DNA of 64,000 bases from Flavobacterium ajazii (GTDB lineage: Bacteria > Bacteroidota > Bacteroidia > Flavobacteriales > Flavobacteriaceae): contig NZ_JAAEHL010000012.1 of the NCBI RefSeq assembly GCF_010614725.1, positions 110,269 to 174,268 of the forward strand, in the 5' to 3' direction. The position numbers and the translations under genes are program-made. Below are positions 26,205 to 35,481 of the stretch, piece after piece. The first letter of the stretch is position 1; each line of letters opens with the position of its first letter. Below the pieces are notes generated by a model. The model had not been told where the DNA came from. It saw nothing but the letters and a program-made list of their open reading frames with translations, and ran no database searches.

Positions 26205-27059
26205 TTAATTAATTTGAGAAAAAAAGATAAAAATTATTGCAATTAAGGCTAAAATGATACCTGAAAAGTTAGTTTTGGATAATTTCTCTTTGAAAAAAAG
26301 CATTCCAACAAGGCTTCCCAAAACAATAACCCCCATGTTCATTCCGGCAAAAACTGTGGATGGGTTTTCAGAAAATGCTTTATGTGCCTTTAAGTAAAAT
26401 AATATATTTCCGAAATTGAAAAGTCCGACCAACCCTCCGTAAAAAATGTTTTTAAGTTCAAACTTCACTTTTTTCACTTTAGCATTATAGATCACAATAA
26501 CCAACGAAACCAGCAAAGCAATATAAAAAACAATAAATAAGGAAGTCGTATATGGTAAATCACTGAAAAGTGCAATTTGTTTAAAAAGTATATCAATTAT
26601 TCCAAACCCAACTAAAACAATTGCCGGATAAAACCACTTGTTCTGCTCATTTTCTGATGGCTTTCTCAGAATTAGCAACAATGCTAAAAAACCAATCACA
26701 AGACCGATTATTTTATAGGTATTGAATTCTTCCTTAAAAATAAACCAGGCTGCGAGTATTGGAATAAAAAGTGATAATCGTTGGGCAGCATCTGTTTTTA
26801 CAATTCCCATATGCTTGATAGAAGCCGCCAAAAACAGAAAAACTACGGGTAATAAAATACCAACAGCCAAATAAATATTCCACGGAACGTTTGTCGTGAT
26901 TTGTGTGAGATCCGGGCTGAAAGCAAAATAACAGAACAGGATTGCAAATACATAATTAAAAGTGATAATCTGTCCCGGATTGCAATTGTAATTACGGGTT
27001 ATTTTAAAAATTACACCTACAGTTACACTACAAATAATACTTAAAATTAGAAACAACAT
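26205..27059 (-). CDS. EamA-family (DMT) transporter
   Basis: 284 residues with about ten membrane helices and a very short cytoplasmic tail, the standard EamA two-fold repeat (about 1-135 and 145-284). Visible markers are the end-of-helix PVVFLFLAASIKHMGIVKTDAAQRLSLFIPILAAWFIFKEE and the second-repeat VFAGMNMGVIVLGSLVGMLFFKEKLS. Such carriers export amino acids or small metabolites; the substrate is unknown. A second EamA gene lies upstream on the same strand, separated by a terminator hairpin, so they are probably transcribed separately. Confidence 0.82.
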   Translation of the reverse strand: MLFLILSIICSVTVGVIFKITRNYNCNPGQIITFNYVFAILFCYFAFSPDLTQITTNVPWNIYLAVGILLPVVFLFLAASIKHMGIVKTDAAQRLSLFIPILAAWFIFKEEFNTYKIIGLVIGFLALLLILRKPSENEQNKWFYPAIVLVGFGIIDILFKQIALFSDLPYTTSLFIVFYIALLVSLVIVIYNAKVKKVKFELKNIFYGGLVGLFNFGNILFYLKAHKAFSENPSTVFAGMNMGVIVLGSLVGMLFFKEKLSKTNFSGIILALIAIIFIFFSQIN

Positions 27060-27104
27060 ACTTTTTTTTCTGTAAAAATAATGTTTTAAAAATCATTCAA
27101 AAAA

Positions 27105-27137
27105 AATCCGGAAAGATCCCCCAAAATCTTCCGGATT
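27105..27137. terminator. Bidirectional-looking terminator between EamA genes
   Basis: AATCCGGAA-AGAT pairs with ATCTTCCGGATT. On the minus strand it is followed by T residues, placing it just after the upstream EamA gene. Confidence 0.7.
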
Positions 27138-27143
27138 CCTTTT

Positions 27144-28055
27144 TTAAATTTTGACAGAAAGTTTTGATTTTTGTCTCACAGCAAATAAATGATGCGAATT
27201 AAAAACCAGTACGGCTATGAAAATAATAGCATACGCCAAAATCTGCAACGCCGTAATTTTTTCTTTGTAAACAAAACAAGCCAGCCCAAAAGCAATCATC
27301 GGATTGATATTCAACAACATTCCAACTGTTGAGGAATTGATTCCGGATAATGCATATAAGTTTAAGAATAATGGTATAATCGTAAAAAATATAGCAATTG
27401 TTTCAATACAAAAATAAAAAGTAAACTCTGTAGGTACCGGGCCGCTATATGCCGGGTAAAATGGCACTAACAATAAAGCCGCTAAAGAAATATGAAATGT
27501 CAGAATAATAAACTTATCAAAACCTTTATTGACACGCTGGCTTACGAGATAACAAGCGTATGTCAATCCAATAATGATACTAAAAAACATATCCATAATA
27601 TCTGAATACGATAGCAGCAGACAACCTGAAATACTTAATCCTACTGCGAGCCATTGTGTTTTCTTTAATTTTTCGTGCAGGATAAAATAAGCCAGCAAAG
27701 TGGTCAAAATAGGGCAAACCAAATAAGCCAGAGAAGTCGCTTTTACACTAACATGGTTCATTACATAAATAAAAGTAAACCAGTTCGCCATTAGAAAAAA
27801 GCTTCCGCCGATATTCAGTAAAATTGTATTTCTTTTTTTGGAAGGCGGTAAAGCCCTGAAAACTTCAATTGTCTCGTTTATTTTTTTTCGCATAAATAAA
27901 AACGAAATCAGCAACATTAAAATACTGCAGCTAAAAACACGATAAAACAAAATATCCAGTGAAGCATATTCGTGTATAGGTTTTAGCACAAGGCTGAAAA
28001 ACCCCCAGGTGGTATAAGCTGTAATGGCAGCCAGATAATATTTTGTAGTTTTCAC
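27144..28055 (-). CDS. RarD-type EamA transporter
   Basis: 303 residues with ten predicted helices. The opening YYLAAITAYTTWGFFSLVLKPIHEYASLDILFYRVFSC and the ANWFTFIYVMNHVSVKATSLAYLVCPI motif place it in the RarD branch of the EamA superfamily. The function of RarD proteins is not settled. It is divergent from a MocR-type regulator 100 bases away, and MocR proteins commonly control the transporter or enzyme gene next to them, so amine or amino-acid export is plausible. Confidence 0.82.
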   Translation of the reverse strand: MKTTKYYLAAITAYTTWGFFSLVLKPIHEYASLDILFYRVFSCSILMLLISFLFMRKKINETIEVFRALPPSKKRNTILLNIGGSFFLMANWFTFIYVMNHVSVKATSLAYLVCPILTTLLAYFILHEKLKKTQWLAVGLSISGCLLLSYSDIMDMFFSIIIGLTYACYLVSQRVNKGFDKFIILTFHISLAALLLVPFYPAYSGPVPTEFTFYFCIETIAIFFTIIPLFLNLYALSGINSSTVGMLLNINPMIAFGLACFVYKEKITALQILAYAIIFIAVLVFNSHHLFAVRQKSKLSVKI

Positions 28056-28112
28056 AGGTAATTTTTGTTAGTTCATCTCTGATAAAGCAAATTTCTTAAA
28101 AATAAAACAGCA

Positions 28113-28124
28113 ATACAGATACAG
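28113..28124. promoter_or_regulatory. Direct repeat in RarD-MocR divergent region
   Basis: ATACAG occurs twice in tandem in the 100-base divergent region. MocR regulators usually bind directly repeated half-sites, so this is a candidate operator. The assignment is weak. Confidence 0.3.
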
Positions 28125-28155
28125 TTTTTGTAAATTGCAGCAGAACAGTTTTTTT

Positions 28156-29580
28156 ATGCGAAATTCAAATTACCTCTATTTACAATTTGCCGATGTTATT
28201 GAAAAACAAATAAAATCGGGGCTTTTAAACGTTGGAGACAAATTGCCTTCGATAAGAGAAGTATGCAGTGAAACCGGTTACAGCATGAGTACCGTAAGCA
28301 AAGCTTATTATGAAGTTGAAAGCAGATCGTTAATCGAATCACGTCCACAATCAGGTTATTATGTGAGTAATATATCTGCCAGGATTGCTCCAGAGCCAAC
28401 TTCCAGCTCTCCTATCCTTACCACTCAGAATATTGAACGTGAAGATTTAATCGATTTGGTTTATGGCAACATGACCAATAAAAATGTTACGATGCTTTCT
28501 TTGGGTTTTCCATCGAACGAGCTTCTTCCGATAGCCAAACTCAATAAAGGAATGGTTCAGGCGATGCGTCAGCTCCCGAACAGCGGTACCAGCTATGAGG
28601 AAATGCAGGGTAATGTAAATTTCAGAAAAGAAATTGCCCGCTGGTCTTTTGCCTGGGGAGGATCGCTGACAGAAGACGATATCATCACCACACCAGGTTG
28701 TGTGAGTGCTATTTCGAATTGTCTGATGGCGATAACGAAACCGGGGGATACAATTGTTACTGAAAGTCCTGCATATTTTGGAATATTACAGCTGGCCAGA
28801 TCTTTGGGCTTATATGTCATGGAATTGCCTACCAATATGACAACCGGAATAGAACTGGAAGCTTTAAAAAAAGCCATTTCAACTAAGAAAGTAAAAGCTT
28901 GTGTGTTAATGAGTAATTTTAGTAATCCATCGGGTAGTATGATGCCTAATGAGCACAAAAAAGAAACAGTCCGCTTAATGGAATTGCATAATATTCCGCT
29001 TATCGAAGATGATATTCACGGTGATTTGTATTTTGGGTCAGCCAGACCAACAAATTGTAAAACGTATGATCAAAGCGGCATTGTGATGAGCTGCAGTTCG
29101 GTTTCTAAAACTTTGGCACCCGGCTATCGTGCAGGCTGGGTTATTCCCGGCAAATTCAAAAAAGAAATTTTAAGAACAAAATTATACCACACAATCTCCT
29201 CGCCTACCATTACACATGAGGTCGTAGGTGATTTTCTGAAAAACGGCCGCTATGAAAATCATCTTCGTAAAATTCGTCAAATACTGAATCATAACTGCAA
29301 TAATTACATCAACACGATTTTAGAATCTTTTCCGAAAGGTACAAAAGTAAGTCAGCCTCAGGGCGGTTTTTTTCTTTGGATAGAACTTGATAAAAAAATT
29401 GATACGGCAGAATTTTATCATCTGGCCATGAAACACAATATCAGCATTGCTCCCGGACGTATTTTTACTTTTCAGGATCAGTTTTCAAATTGCATGCGTT
29501 TGAGTTTTGGTTTGCCCTGGACAAATGAATTGCGTCAATCTATACAGACATTAGGAAAACTGGCACCCGAGAGTTTTTAG
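28156..29580 (+). CDS. MocR-type GntR regulator with aminotransferase domain
   Basis: 474 residues from ATG 28156; a TTG seven codons earlier (28135) is possible but less likely. The N-terminal winged helix (1-75, FADVIEKQIKSGLLNVGDKLPSIREV and YSMSTVSKAYYEVESRSLIESRPQSGYYV) is GntR. The rest is a class I/II aminotransferase fold with the PLP lysine in SSVSKTLAPGYRAGW, the Asp of PLIEDDIHGDLYF and the substrate Arg in MRLSFGLPW. MocR proteins sense PLP or amino acids and regulate a neighbour; here that would be the divergent RarD-type transporter. Confidence 0.9.
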   Translation: MRNSNYLYLQFADVIEKQIKSGLLNVGDKLPSIREVCSETGYSMSTVSKAYYEVESRSLIESRPQSGYYVSNISARIAPEPTSSSPILTTQNIEREDLIDLVYGNMTNKNVTMLSLGFPSNELLPIAKLNKGMVQAMRQLPNSGTSYEEMQGNVNFRKEIARWSFAWGGSLTEDDIITTPGCVSAISNCLMAITKPGDTIVTESPAYFGILQLARSLGLYVMELPTNMTTGIELEALKKAISTKKVKACVLMSNFSNPSGSMMPNEHKKETVRLMELHNIPLIEDDIHGDLYFGSARPTNCKTYDQSGIVMSCSSVSKTLAPGYRAGWVIPGKFKKEILRTKLYHTISSPTITHEVVGDFLKNGRYENHLRKIRQILNHNCNNYINTILESFPKGTKVSQPQGGFFLWIELDKKIDTAEFYHLAMKHNISIAPGRIFTFQDQFSNCMRLSFGLPWTNELRQSIQTLGKLAPESF

Positions 29581-29646
29581 GTAATTAATACATAGTTTTC
29601 TTTGTAGACAAAGACGCTTCATTAGTATACAAAGTTAGTGGTGTTT

Positions 29647-30141
29647 TTATTTTGAATTTAAAACTTCTTCAATACTATTATATGCGATGAGAATATACTC
29701 AATATTTGGATTTTCGTTATGGTACAATAAAGAAGTATAAAGTAAGTATGTTTCTCCATTGGCTTTACAATTAATAACATTATCAATTTTCGTTACAAAT
29801 TCATTGAAAGTGCTATTTAAATACCACCGATCGAATACATTAAATCTAATTTCTGCCTTTTCTTCATCTTCTGAGCATATATAGATTAAAGAGTTTTGAG
29901 CATTTTTAAAGAAAGATTTTATTATGTCATCAATTGTTCGTGCAACTGCACTATCAAAAGGCTCAATAGTCTCACTAACTTTTTCAATAATTACTTGATA
30001 TACATTTTCAATAGTATCTTCAGATACAGAATCAAGAGTTTCATCAATTATAAATACAACTTTATATTCGATGTTATTTTTAGTAGTAAAATTATAAGTA
30101 CTTGTAACTTCGTTAAAAGTGTAGTTATAAAGGTTTGGCAA
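29647..30141 (-). CDS. DUF6169-like protein, downstream member of a gene pair
   Basis: 164 residues reading from TTG 30141, since no earlier ATG exists in this frame and the preceding small gene overlaps the start by 17 bases. Composition is acidic, with alternating strands (YNYTFNEVTSTYNFTTKNNIEYKVVFI, SLIYICSEDEEKAEIRFNVFDRWY, TYLLYTSLLYHNENPNIEYILIAYN). It resembles the family I know as DUF6169, of unknown function. The tight overlap with a 48-residue basic upstream gene suggests a co-translated pair, possibly toxin-antitoxin-like, but nothing enzymatic is visible. Confidence 0.7.
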   Translation of the reverse strand: MPNLYNYTFNEVTSTYNFTTKNNIEYKVVFIIDETLDSVSEDTIENVYQVIIEKVSETIEPFDSAVARTIDDIIKSFFKNAQNSLIYICSEDEEKAEIRFNVFDRWYLNSTFNEFVTKIDNVINCKANGETYLLYTSLLYHNENPNIEYILIAYNSIEEVLNSK

Positions 30142-30271
30142 ACTTAATACCTTTTTGAGTTACTGTTTCAATAGAAGTGTTTCCTTTCAAAAAAGAACGA
30201 ACAGTAGCTTTATCTTCAACCATTTTGGTTATAGATTTCATTATTGATTCTTTTGTGATCATTTTTTTCAT
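30125..30271 (-). CDS. Small basic protein overlapping the DUF6169-like gene
   Basis: 48 residues, starting MKKMITKESIMKSITKMVED and ending VTQKGIKFAKPL. Mostly helical, net positive, with two alternative ATG starts (30271 and 30262). Its last codons overlap the TTG start of the next gene, so the two are translationally coupled. The shape is that of a small upstream antitoxin or chaperone-like partner. It is preceded directly by a TATATTTG box, which would make its transcript nearly leaderless. Confidence 0.65.
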   Translation of the reverse strand: MKKMITKESIMKSITKMVEDKATVRSFLKGNTSIETVTQKGIKFAKPL

Positions 30272-30275
30272 AATG

Positions 30276-30283
30276 CAAATATA
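30276..30283 (-). promoter_or_regulatory. Promoter -7 box of the DUF6169 pair
   Basis: TATATTTG on the minus strand ends four bases before ATG 30271, so transcription would begin at or next to the start codon. Confidence 0.6.
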
Positions 30284-30601
30284 TAACTTTCTCTATATTA
30301 ATTAATACGGTAGTCAACTATTTTAACATTAGTAGATGATCTATTAAGATGATTGTTTTCTTGTTTATTGATTATCTTCATAAAAATCAATAGTTCTAAT
30401 TAATAATTAAATCAGGTGTTCTCGAGAACAACGCTAACACATAACTATCTGTAAAAACTTGACTTTTTCAACCAACTTTTATTTAGATTTTAATCTATAC
30501 CACCTCTCTATGCATTAAAAGCTCATTTAAAACATAAAAAACCGGACAGCACAACTACTCACTGTCCGGTCAACAATTAAAATACCAAAATTAACTTTAA
30601 T
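30284..30601. other. Intergenic stretch upstream of the DUF6169 pair
   Basis: Little content apart from the terminator at 30536-30570. No gene frame with balanced composition is seen. Confidence 0.5.
30536..30570 (-). terminator. Rho-independent terminator after bestrophin gene
   Basis: ACCGGACAG/CTGTCCGGT forms a nine-base perfect stem with a 12-base loop. On the minus strand it is followed by T residues, 32 bases after the bestrophin stop. Confidence 0.85.
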
Positions 30602-31549
30602 TTATAAAACAAAATAAGCGTTGTTGTCCACTTTTTTAGGTTCGTTTTCTAAATCAAACTCTTTTAGAATGTCAAATTCGCTTTGATATTCATTCAGCAT
30701 TTGCTTAATATTTTTTTCAATTGTATTTGCAATAGTCGTAACAGGTGTATCTGTTGGTCTGTTTTCGAAAGGATCCTGCAAATGAATCGCCATTCTTTCG
30801 ATCAAAAAGAAAGCAGCCCCAATAGCTGTAATCAACGGAATAGCAAACCAGCTTAAAACACTTGTTAATCCAAAAGGAAGCAGAAAAATAAACAAACACA
30901 ATGTTAATCGGATATACATACTGTATGTAGTTGGAAAAATCGTGTTTTTAATTCGCTCACATTTCCCCATTTCATCACACAATCTCGAAAGTGTATTATC
31001 AATTTCTACCTGCTGATACATATTGATACGCTTGTCATTTTTAGCATTTCTAAGATCACGCGCATGCAGCATCAAAATAGCATTTGGTACATTTTGATGA
31101 TTTTTGATGTATTTAATTTCTTCTTCACTCATCAAACCTGTTAGCGGTTTTATAGCATCTTTATTTCGAAGTGCCTGTCCTAAGCTATAACACCATGCAA
31201 TTTGTCTTTTGGCAAAATTTTCTTTAAATTCACTTGCTTCAACAGAAAAATCCGGGTCTTTATAAAACGTCAAAACCTGACGAATCAAGGTCCTTGAATC
31301 GTTTACAACTGCTCCCCAGACAATTCGCGCTTCCCACCATCTGTCATAAGCCTGATTTGACTTAAAAGCTAATAATAAGGAAATTATCGTCCCAATCATG
31401 GTTGGAATCGCAATCGGGATATCTACAGGAAGGTTGATAAAATAATGATGGAATATTTCAAATAATATCGTGTAAGCCAATACGAGAACAATTTCTACTT
31501 TAATTTTCCCGAGAACGTACTTCATTGGTATTCTTTTCTTTAATAACAT
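30602..31549 (-). CDS. Bestrophin-family anion channel
   Basis: 315 residues with the bacterial bestrophin (YneE/RFP-TM) signatures: LLLAFKSNQAYDRWWEARIVWGAVVNDSRTLIRQ, and the C-terminal PLITAIGAAFFLIERMAIHLQDPFENRPTDTPVTTIANTIE. These proteins form pentameric ion channels in the inner membrane. Four membrane segments are visible (about 18-38, 48-65, 212-232 and 236-256). It is followed (upstream on this strand) by a universal-stress-type gene 109 bases away, and the pair may respond to stress together. Confidence 0.9.
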   Translation of the reverse strand: MLLKKRIPMKYVLGKIKVEIVLVLAYTILFEIFHHYFINLPVDIPIAIPTMIGTIISLLLAFKSNQAYDRWWEARIVWGAVVNDSRTLIRQVLTFYKDPDFSVEASEFKENFAKRQIAWCYSLGQALRNKDAIKPLTGLMSEEEIKYIKNHQNVPNAILMLHARDLRNAKNDKRINMYQQVEIDNTLSRLCDEMGKCERIKNTIFPTTYSMYIRLTLCLFIFLLPFGLTSVLSWFAIPLITAIGAAFFLIERMAIHLQDPFENRPTDTPVTTIANTIEKNIKQMLNEYQSEFDILKEFDLENEPKKVDNNAYFVL

Positions 31550-31657
31550 ATTTTCGGTTTTAAATTATTATTGAGTTCTTAGTGACTAGTCCTTAGTAAT
31601 TAGCTTTGTAGTTATTTCTTATTGCTCCGAAAGACTAATCACTCTTTACTAAAACAA

Positions 31658-32374
31658 TTAAACCAGTTCCTCGTACAATGAAAGTACCGGAAGCCCTAGT
31701 TTCTCATTAATATTTTGCTTTTTTATTTTTTTAAATTTGATTTTTTCTCCTTTACGGGTTTCAACTAACAAATCAATCTCGTATTTTGAAATCGCTTCAG
31801 ATAAGGGAGCTATACTTTCGTAATCCTCAGTCTTTGAAGCCTTACTTACAATTTCATAAGAGAAATTTTCGTTTAGAAACTGTTGCACATCTTTAACGTG
31901 CATATTGGCACTACTGTTTTCAATATAAAGTGCTTTCGTAAAATCTTCTTTGAATTGTTCGTTGCCCAAATGCAGAATCGGACATTTTTGATTACCCGCT
32001 AATTGAACCAAATATTGATGAATACGTTTGGTTTCCTGTTTATACGAATGAGGAAGGATAACTAATTTTACAGAAAAACTCTCAATAATCCTTCTAAAAA
32101 TAGGCGATGAAAGTCCATATTGATTATGAATTTTAATTTTGCAGTTTTGGGTATGATCAATCATATACCTGCAGGTTGCCAAAACTTCTTCCTGACTTTT
32201 GGTTAGTCCGGTTCGCATCTCGCGCAAAAAATTAGAAGATGAAAAAGAATCCGGCGTCTCAGAAACCATCATCAAAACAATTTCACAATCCGATTTTTTT
32301 GCCTGGCTTATTGCCGATTTTACAGCAGAAATCGTATCGTCTTTTAAAGTCGTAGGTATCAGGAAATTTTTCAT
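31658..32374 (-). CDS. Universal stress protein-like
   Basis: 238 residues. The opening MKNFLIPTTLKDDTISAVKS with AISQAKKSDCEIVLMMVSETPDSF, and the IKIHNQYGLSSPIFRRIIESFSVKLVILPHS segment, follow the USP alpha/beta order. The second half repeats the fold less clearly (IENSSANMHVKDVQQFLNEN, IDLLVETRKGEKIKFKK). The ATP-binding GxxG-x9-G(S/T) motif is not evident, so nucleotide binding is uncertain. It sits between the bestrophin gene and a two-component system on the same strand. Confidence 0.65.
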   Translation of the reverse strand: MKNFLIPTTLKDDTISAVKSAISQAKKSDCEIVLMMVSETPDSFSSSNFLREMRTGLTKSQEEVLATCRYMIDHTQNCKIKIHNQYGLSSPIFRRIIESFSVKLVILPHSYKQETKRIHQYLVQLAGNQKCPILHLGNEQFKEDFTKALYIENSSANMHVKDVQQFLNENFSYEIVSKASKTEDYESIAPLSEAISKYEIDLLVETRKGEKIKFKKIKKQNINEKLGLPVLSLYEELV

Positions 32375-32451
32375 ATGTATAATCTTTTAGTTTATACATA
32401 CAAAATAACAGCCTGATAATTAGAAGAGTCTTAATCTAAAATTAGAATTTT

Positions 32452-33855
32452 CTAAGATTCAACATTAGAATTTTTAATGTTCTTCTTTTTAATATTTGAT
32501 TTTTTGAAAATGATGGTTACAATCGTTCCTTTATTTTGTTCCGATTGTACTTGTATTTCACCATCGTGCATGCGAATGATTTTGGAGGCCAAAGGAAGTC
32601 CTAAACCATAACCGATATATTTTGCCGCAATTTTACCTCTGAAGAAAGGTTCGTATAAATGCGGAATATCTTCAGGCGGAATACCAATCCCGATATCATT
32701 TATCGAAATTTTTATGGCTTCATTATTCGCAGAAAGCGTTACAAAAACCTCATTATTATCAGAATATTTTACACCATTGGTAATGATATTATTGATTGCA
32801 AGCTCCAAAAGTGGCTTATTACACGCAATGAGTAAGAGATTAGAGTCTTTTGGAGCAAAATTAAGCTTGATACTGACACGGTTGTCCGGATAAATTTTAT
32901 CCAGATCTGATTTTACCTCCAATAGCAATTCATCAATTCGGGCGATATCCAGAACCTGTTTATTACCATCGTAACCTGTCTGAGTCAGTTTAAGCAAGCT
33001 TTCTGTTAAGTTTCCTAATCTGGATGCCTGACTGTAAATATTTTCTAAAGACTGTACATATTCTTCTTTTTCACGCTCTTTTAAAAGCATAATTTCAGCC
33101 TCGGCAATAATGGTTGTAATAGGTGTTTTTAATTCATGAGAGGCATTATTGATAAAATTCGCCTGAATTTCAAAAGAGGTTTCCAGTCGGTCCAACATAT
33201 CATTAAAAGTTTCTGTCAGATCTGAAATTTCATCTGAATTTTTAACTTCCGGCAATCTGTTATGAAGGTTTGAAGCACTAATTCTGTTTACTTCTTTGGT
33301 AATTCTGGCTACAGGATTTATGACTCGTTTTGCCAAAAACCGACCTAATATGAAAGCTAAAAATATAAATCCAATGCCCCCAAAAAGTAATATTTTTACA
33401 ATATAAATGGTTGTCGTCTTTCCTCTTCGGTCACGTGCGCCAACAATTACAATATATTTTTGATTTCGTTCCGTAAAAACCTGCCCAAGATAATATTTAC
33501 TGTTAACTTCAAAATAATCCTTCCCGGTCTGAAGAATATTGGAATAAAATTCATTCGGAAGATTTAGTTTTGTATTATAGTCAAAACTATTGGCACTGTT
33601 TATTTTAAGAACATATTCCTCTTCCTCTATAAGTTCTTCAAGTCCGTTTTTCTTTAAATTACTGTAATATTTTATTTTTTCGGGATCGTGCTGAAAATGG
33701 ATAGAAGCTACAATCTTGGACCTGTCTTCTAGTCTTTTTAAGAAATGATAACGGTTATTTTCCCTAAATAAAACGAATACTATGATACTCAATAGCAAAG
33801 TACTAAAGGTAGAAAGTGCTACGTAAGTAAAGGTGATTCTTTTTCTGATATCCAT
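32452..33855 (-). CDS. HAMP-domain sensor histidine kinase
   Basis: 467 residues: TM1 (about 10-30), a periplasmic sensor (31-150), TM2 (152-172), HAMP (173-228), HisKA with the phospho-His240 in NNASHELKTPITTII, and an HATPase_c domain with INNIITNGVKYSDNNE (N box), DIGIGIPPEDIPHLYEPFFRG (G1/F) and YGLGLPLASKI (G2). The whole is intact. It follows the OmpR-type regulator by a single base, so the two form an operon and a cognate pair. The signal sensed is unknown. Confidence 0.93.
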   Translation of the reverse strand: MDIRKRITFTYVALSTFSTLLLSIIVFVLFRENNRYHFLKRLEDRSKIVASIHFQHDPEKIKYYSNLKKNGLEELIEEEEYVLKINSANSFDYNTKLNLPNEFYSNILQTGKDYFEVNSKYYLGQVFTERNQKYIVIVGARDRRGKTTTIYIVKILLFGGIGFIFLAFILGRFLAKRVINPVARITKEVNRISASNLHNRLPEVKNSDEISDLTETFNDMLDRLETSFEIQANFINNASHELKTPITTIIAEAEIMLLKEREKEEYVQSLENIYSQASRLGNLTESLLKLTQTGYDGNKQVLDIARIDELLLEVKSDLDKIYPDNRVSIKLNFAPKDSNLLLIACNKPLLELAINNIITNGVKYSDNNEVFVTLSANNEAIKISINDIGIGIPPEDIPHLYEPFFRGKIAAKYIGYGLGLPLASKIIRMHDGEIQVQSEQNKGTIVTIIFKKSNIKKKNIKNSNVES

Positions 33856-33856
33856 T

Positions 33857-34531
33857 TTATGGCTGTATAACGTAACCCAGACCTTTCATGGTATGAATAA
33901 GTTTGGTTTTATAAGGTTTATCTATTTTTTTTCTTAAATATGTAATATAAACATCCACAACATTGGTATTCATATCAAAATTAATGTCCCAGACATTATC
34001 CAAAATCTGATCTCTGGAGACAATTCTACCTGTATTTTTGGCTAAATAATACAATAATTTAAACTCTTTGGCAGTCAAAACAATTGTTTCTCCATCGCGT
34101 TTTACCGTTTTGGCTTTACCATTTATTTCAAGATCGCTAATTACGATAGTATCCACTTTTTCTGTATCCTGATTAGCTCTTCGGTTTAAAGCATTAACTC
34201 TGGCGTCGAGTTCACCAAATTTAAACGGCTTAACCAGATAGTCATCGGCACCTGCATTGAGTCCGGTTACAATATTTTCTGAAGTACCAAGAGCTGTTAA
34301 AAGCAAAATCGGAACGAAATTTTTAGCAGCACGCAATCTTCTGCAGATTTCAATTCCGTTAATATCCGGTAACATTACATCCAAAACAACTACATCAAAA
34401 GTATAATTATGAATCATTTCTAAAGCTGTTGTACCGTCAAGGGCCACGCTGACATCGTTATTGTTTTCAGCGAATCCTTTACGTAAAATAGAAAGTAGAT
34501 TTGGTTCGTCTTCGACTATGAGTAATTTCAT
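33857..34531 (-). CDS. OmpR-family response regulator
   Basis: 224 residues: receiver domain (1-115) with phospho-acceptor Asp51 in DVVVLDVMLPDINGIE, switch Thr in LLTALG and Lys in DDYLVKPF, then a winged-helix output domain (about 130-224) with TAKEFKLLYYLAKNTGRIVSRDQI and VVDVYITYLRKKIDKPYKTKLIHTMKGLGYVI. All canonical residues are present. It is the first gene of the pair with the histidine kinase at 32452 and has its own TAnnTTTG box. Confidence 0.95.
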   Translation of the reverse strand: MKLLIVEDEPNLLSILRKGFAENNNDVSVALDGTTALEMIHNYTFDVVVLDVMLPDINGIEICRRLRAAKNFVPILLLTALGTSENIVTGLNAGADDYLVKPFKFGELDARVNALNRRANQDTEKVDTIVISDLEINGKAKTVKRDGETIVLTAKEFKLLYYLAKNTGRIVSRDQILDNVWDINFDMNTNVVDVYITYLRKKIDKPYKTKLIHTMKGLGYVIQP

Positions 34532-34551
34532 TAGGATGTATGTATTATTAG

Positions 34552-34559
34552 CAAAAATA
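34552..34559 (-). promoter_or_regulatory. Promoter -7 box of the two-component operon
   Basis: TATTTTTG on the minus strand fits TAnnTTTG, 20 bases before the response-regulator start. Confidence 0.5.
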
Positions 34560-34714
34560 AGGAATGAAACGTAAATACAATTACTAAAACCTGAATTATG
34601 ATTTATTGTAAAGAAATAAAGTAAATAAAAAAACTACCACTTACATTTTTGATTTAGATTTCTAATCAAAGACATTGGAATTGACGCCTTCAATAATTAG
34701 CTGAATTGATTTTA

Positions 34715-35473
34715 TTAATAATGATAAAATTCGCTTATAAAGCTTTTATTATCCTTTTCAGCTTCATAATAATAAAATCCTATTATAAATTTGGTATTAT
34801 CACTTACTTCATTTTTTAACCCTAAACTACTTTTACTTGACCATTTAGTATTCCTTAAAACAGCTATGAGCTCCTCATCAACCGGATTACCAAATCCGCT
34901 TATTGCTTTAACTTCCTTTATCGATAAATTCGACGAAAAGGTTATTTCATAAATACCATACCCTTTATTAAGTTGAATACCTTTATACTTTAATAACTCA
35001 AGACTTGAATTACTGGTTTCATGATACCACGTTTTATCTGTAAAATTAATTTTTTCAGCTTTAAACATATTTAATATCTCTAATTCAGGATTTGGCTTTA
35101 GTTGTTTTTTATTTAAATAAAGAAGTCCTGAACACATACCCACCTCGTACAAACCCTCTTTATTTTTATAAGCATAAGCTACCAGCTTTGTATTTACCGG
35201 AATAAAAATGTCACAGGATGAGCCTATGCCTCCGTCACTTCTCCCAAGGACATAAATAGAATTCAGTTTAACACCTTTAAATAATTCACTTATTTTTATA
35301 TCTGCTTTATAACTATCCGAATTCTTCTTGTTTAGATAAATTTTAGTCACGGTTACAATAGCAACAAAATCAGATTTTATATACTTTTCAGTAATCGTTT
35401 GAGGCTCACAGACACAAGCAAATGAACTAATCGCTAAAAAGCAAAACAATAATGAAAGCAGATTTTTTCTCAT
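34715..35473 (-). CDS. Secreted protein with TIMP-like N-terminus and TonB-like C-terminus
   Basis: 252 residues. A signal peptide (RKNLLSLLFCFLAISSFA) is followed immediately by Cys-Val-Cys-Glu-Pro, and the next stretch TITEKYIKSDFVAIVTVTKIY continues as in the netrin/TIMP (NTR) fold, which starts with a mature CxC whose cysteines pair with later ones; GSSCDIF and VGMCSGLL supply two. The last hundred residues (GYGIYEITFSSNLSIKEVKAISGFGNPVDEELIAVLRNTKW) resemble a TonB C-terminal domain. This domain pairing is inferred, not proven. The gene is just downstream of the MoxR gene but has its own signal and no obvious partner. Confidence 0.7.
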   Translation of the reverse strand: MRKNLLSLLFCFLAISSFACVCEPQTITEKYIKSDFVAIVTVTKIYLNKKNSDSYKADIKISELFKGVKLNSIYVLGRSDGGIGSSCDIFIPVNTKLVAYAYKNKEGLYEVGMCSGLLYLNKKQLKPNPELEILNMFKAEKINFTDKTWYHETSNSSLELLKYKGIQLNKGYGIYEITFSSNLSIKEVKAISGFGNPVDEELIAVLRNTKWSSKSSLGLKNEVSDNTKFIIGFYYYEAEKDNKSFISEFYHY

Positions 35474-35481
35474 AAAAACAA

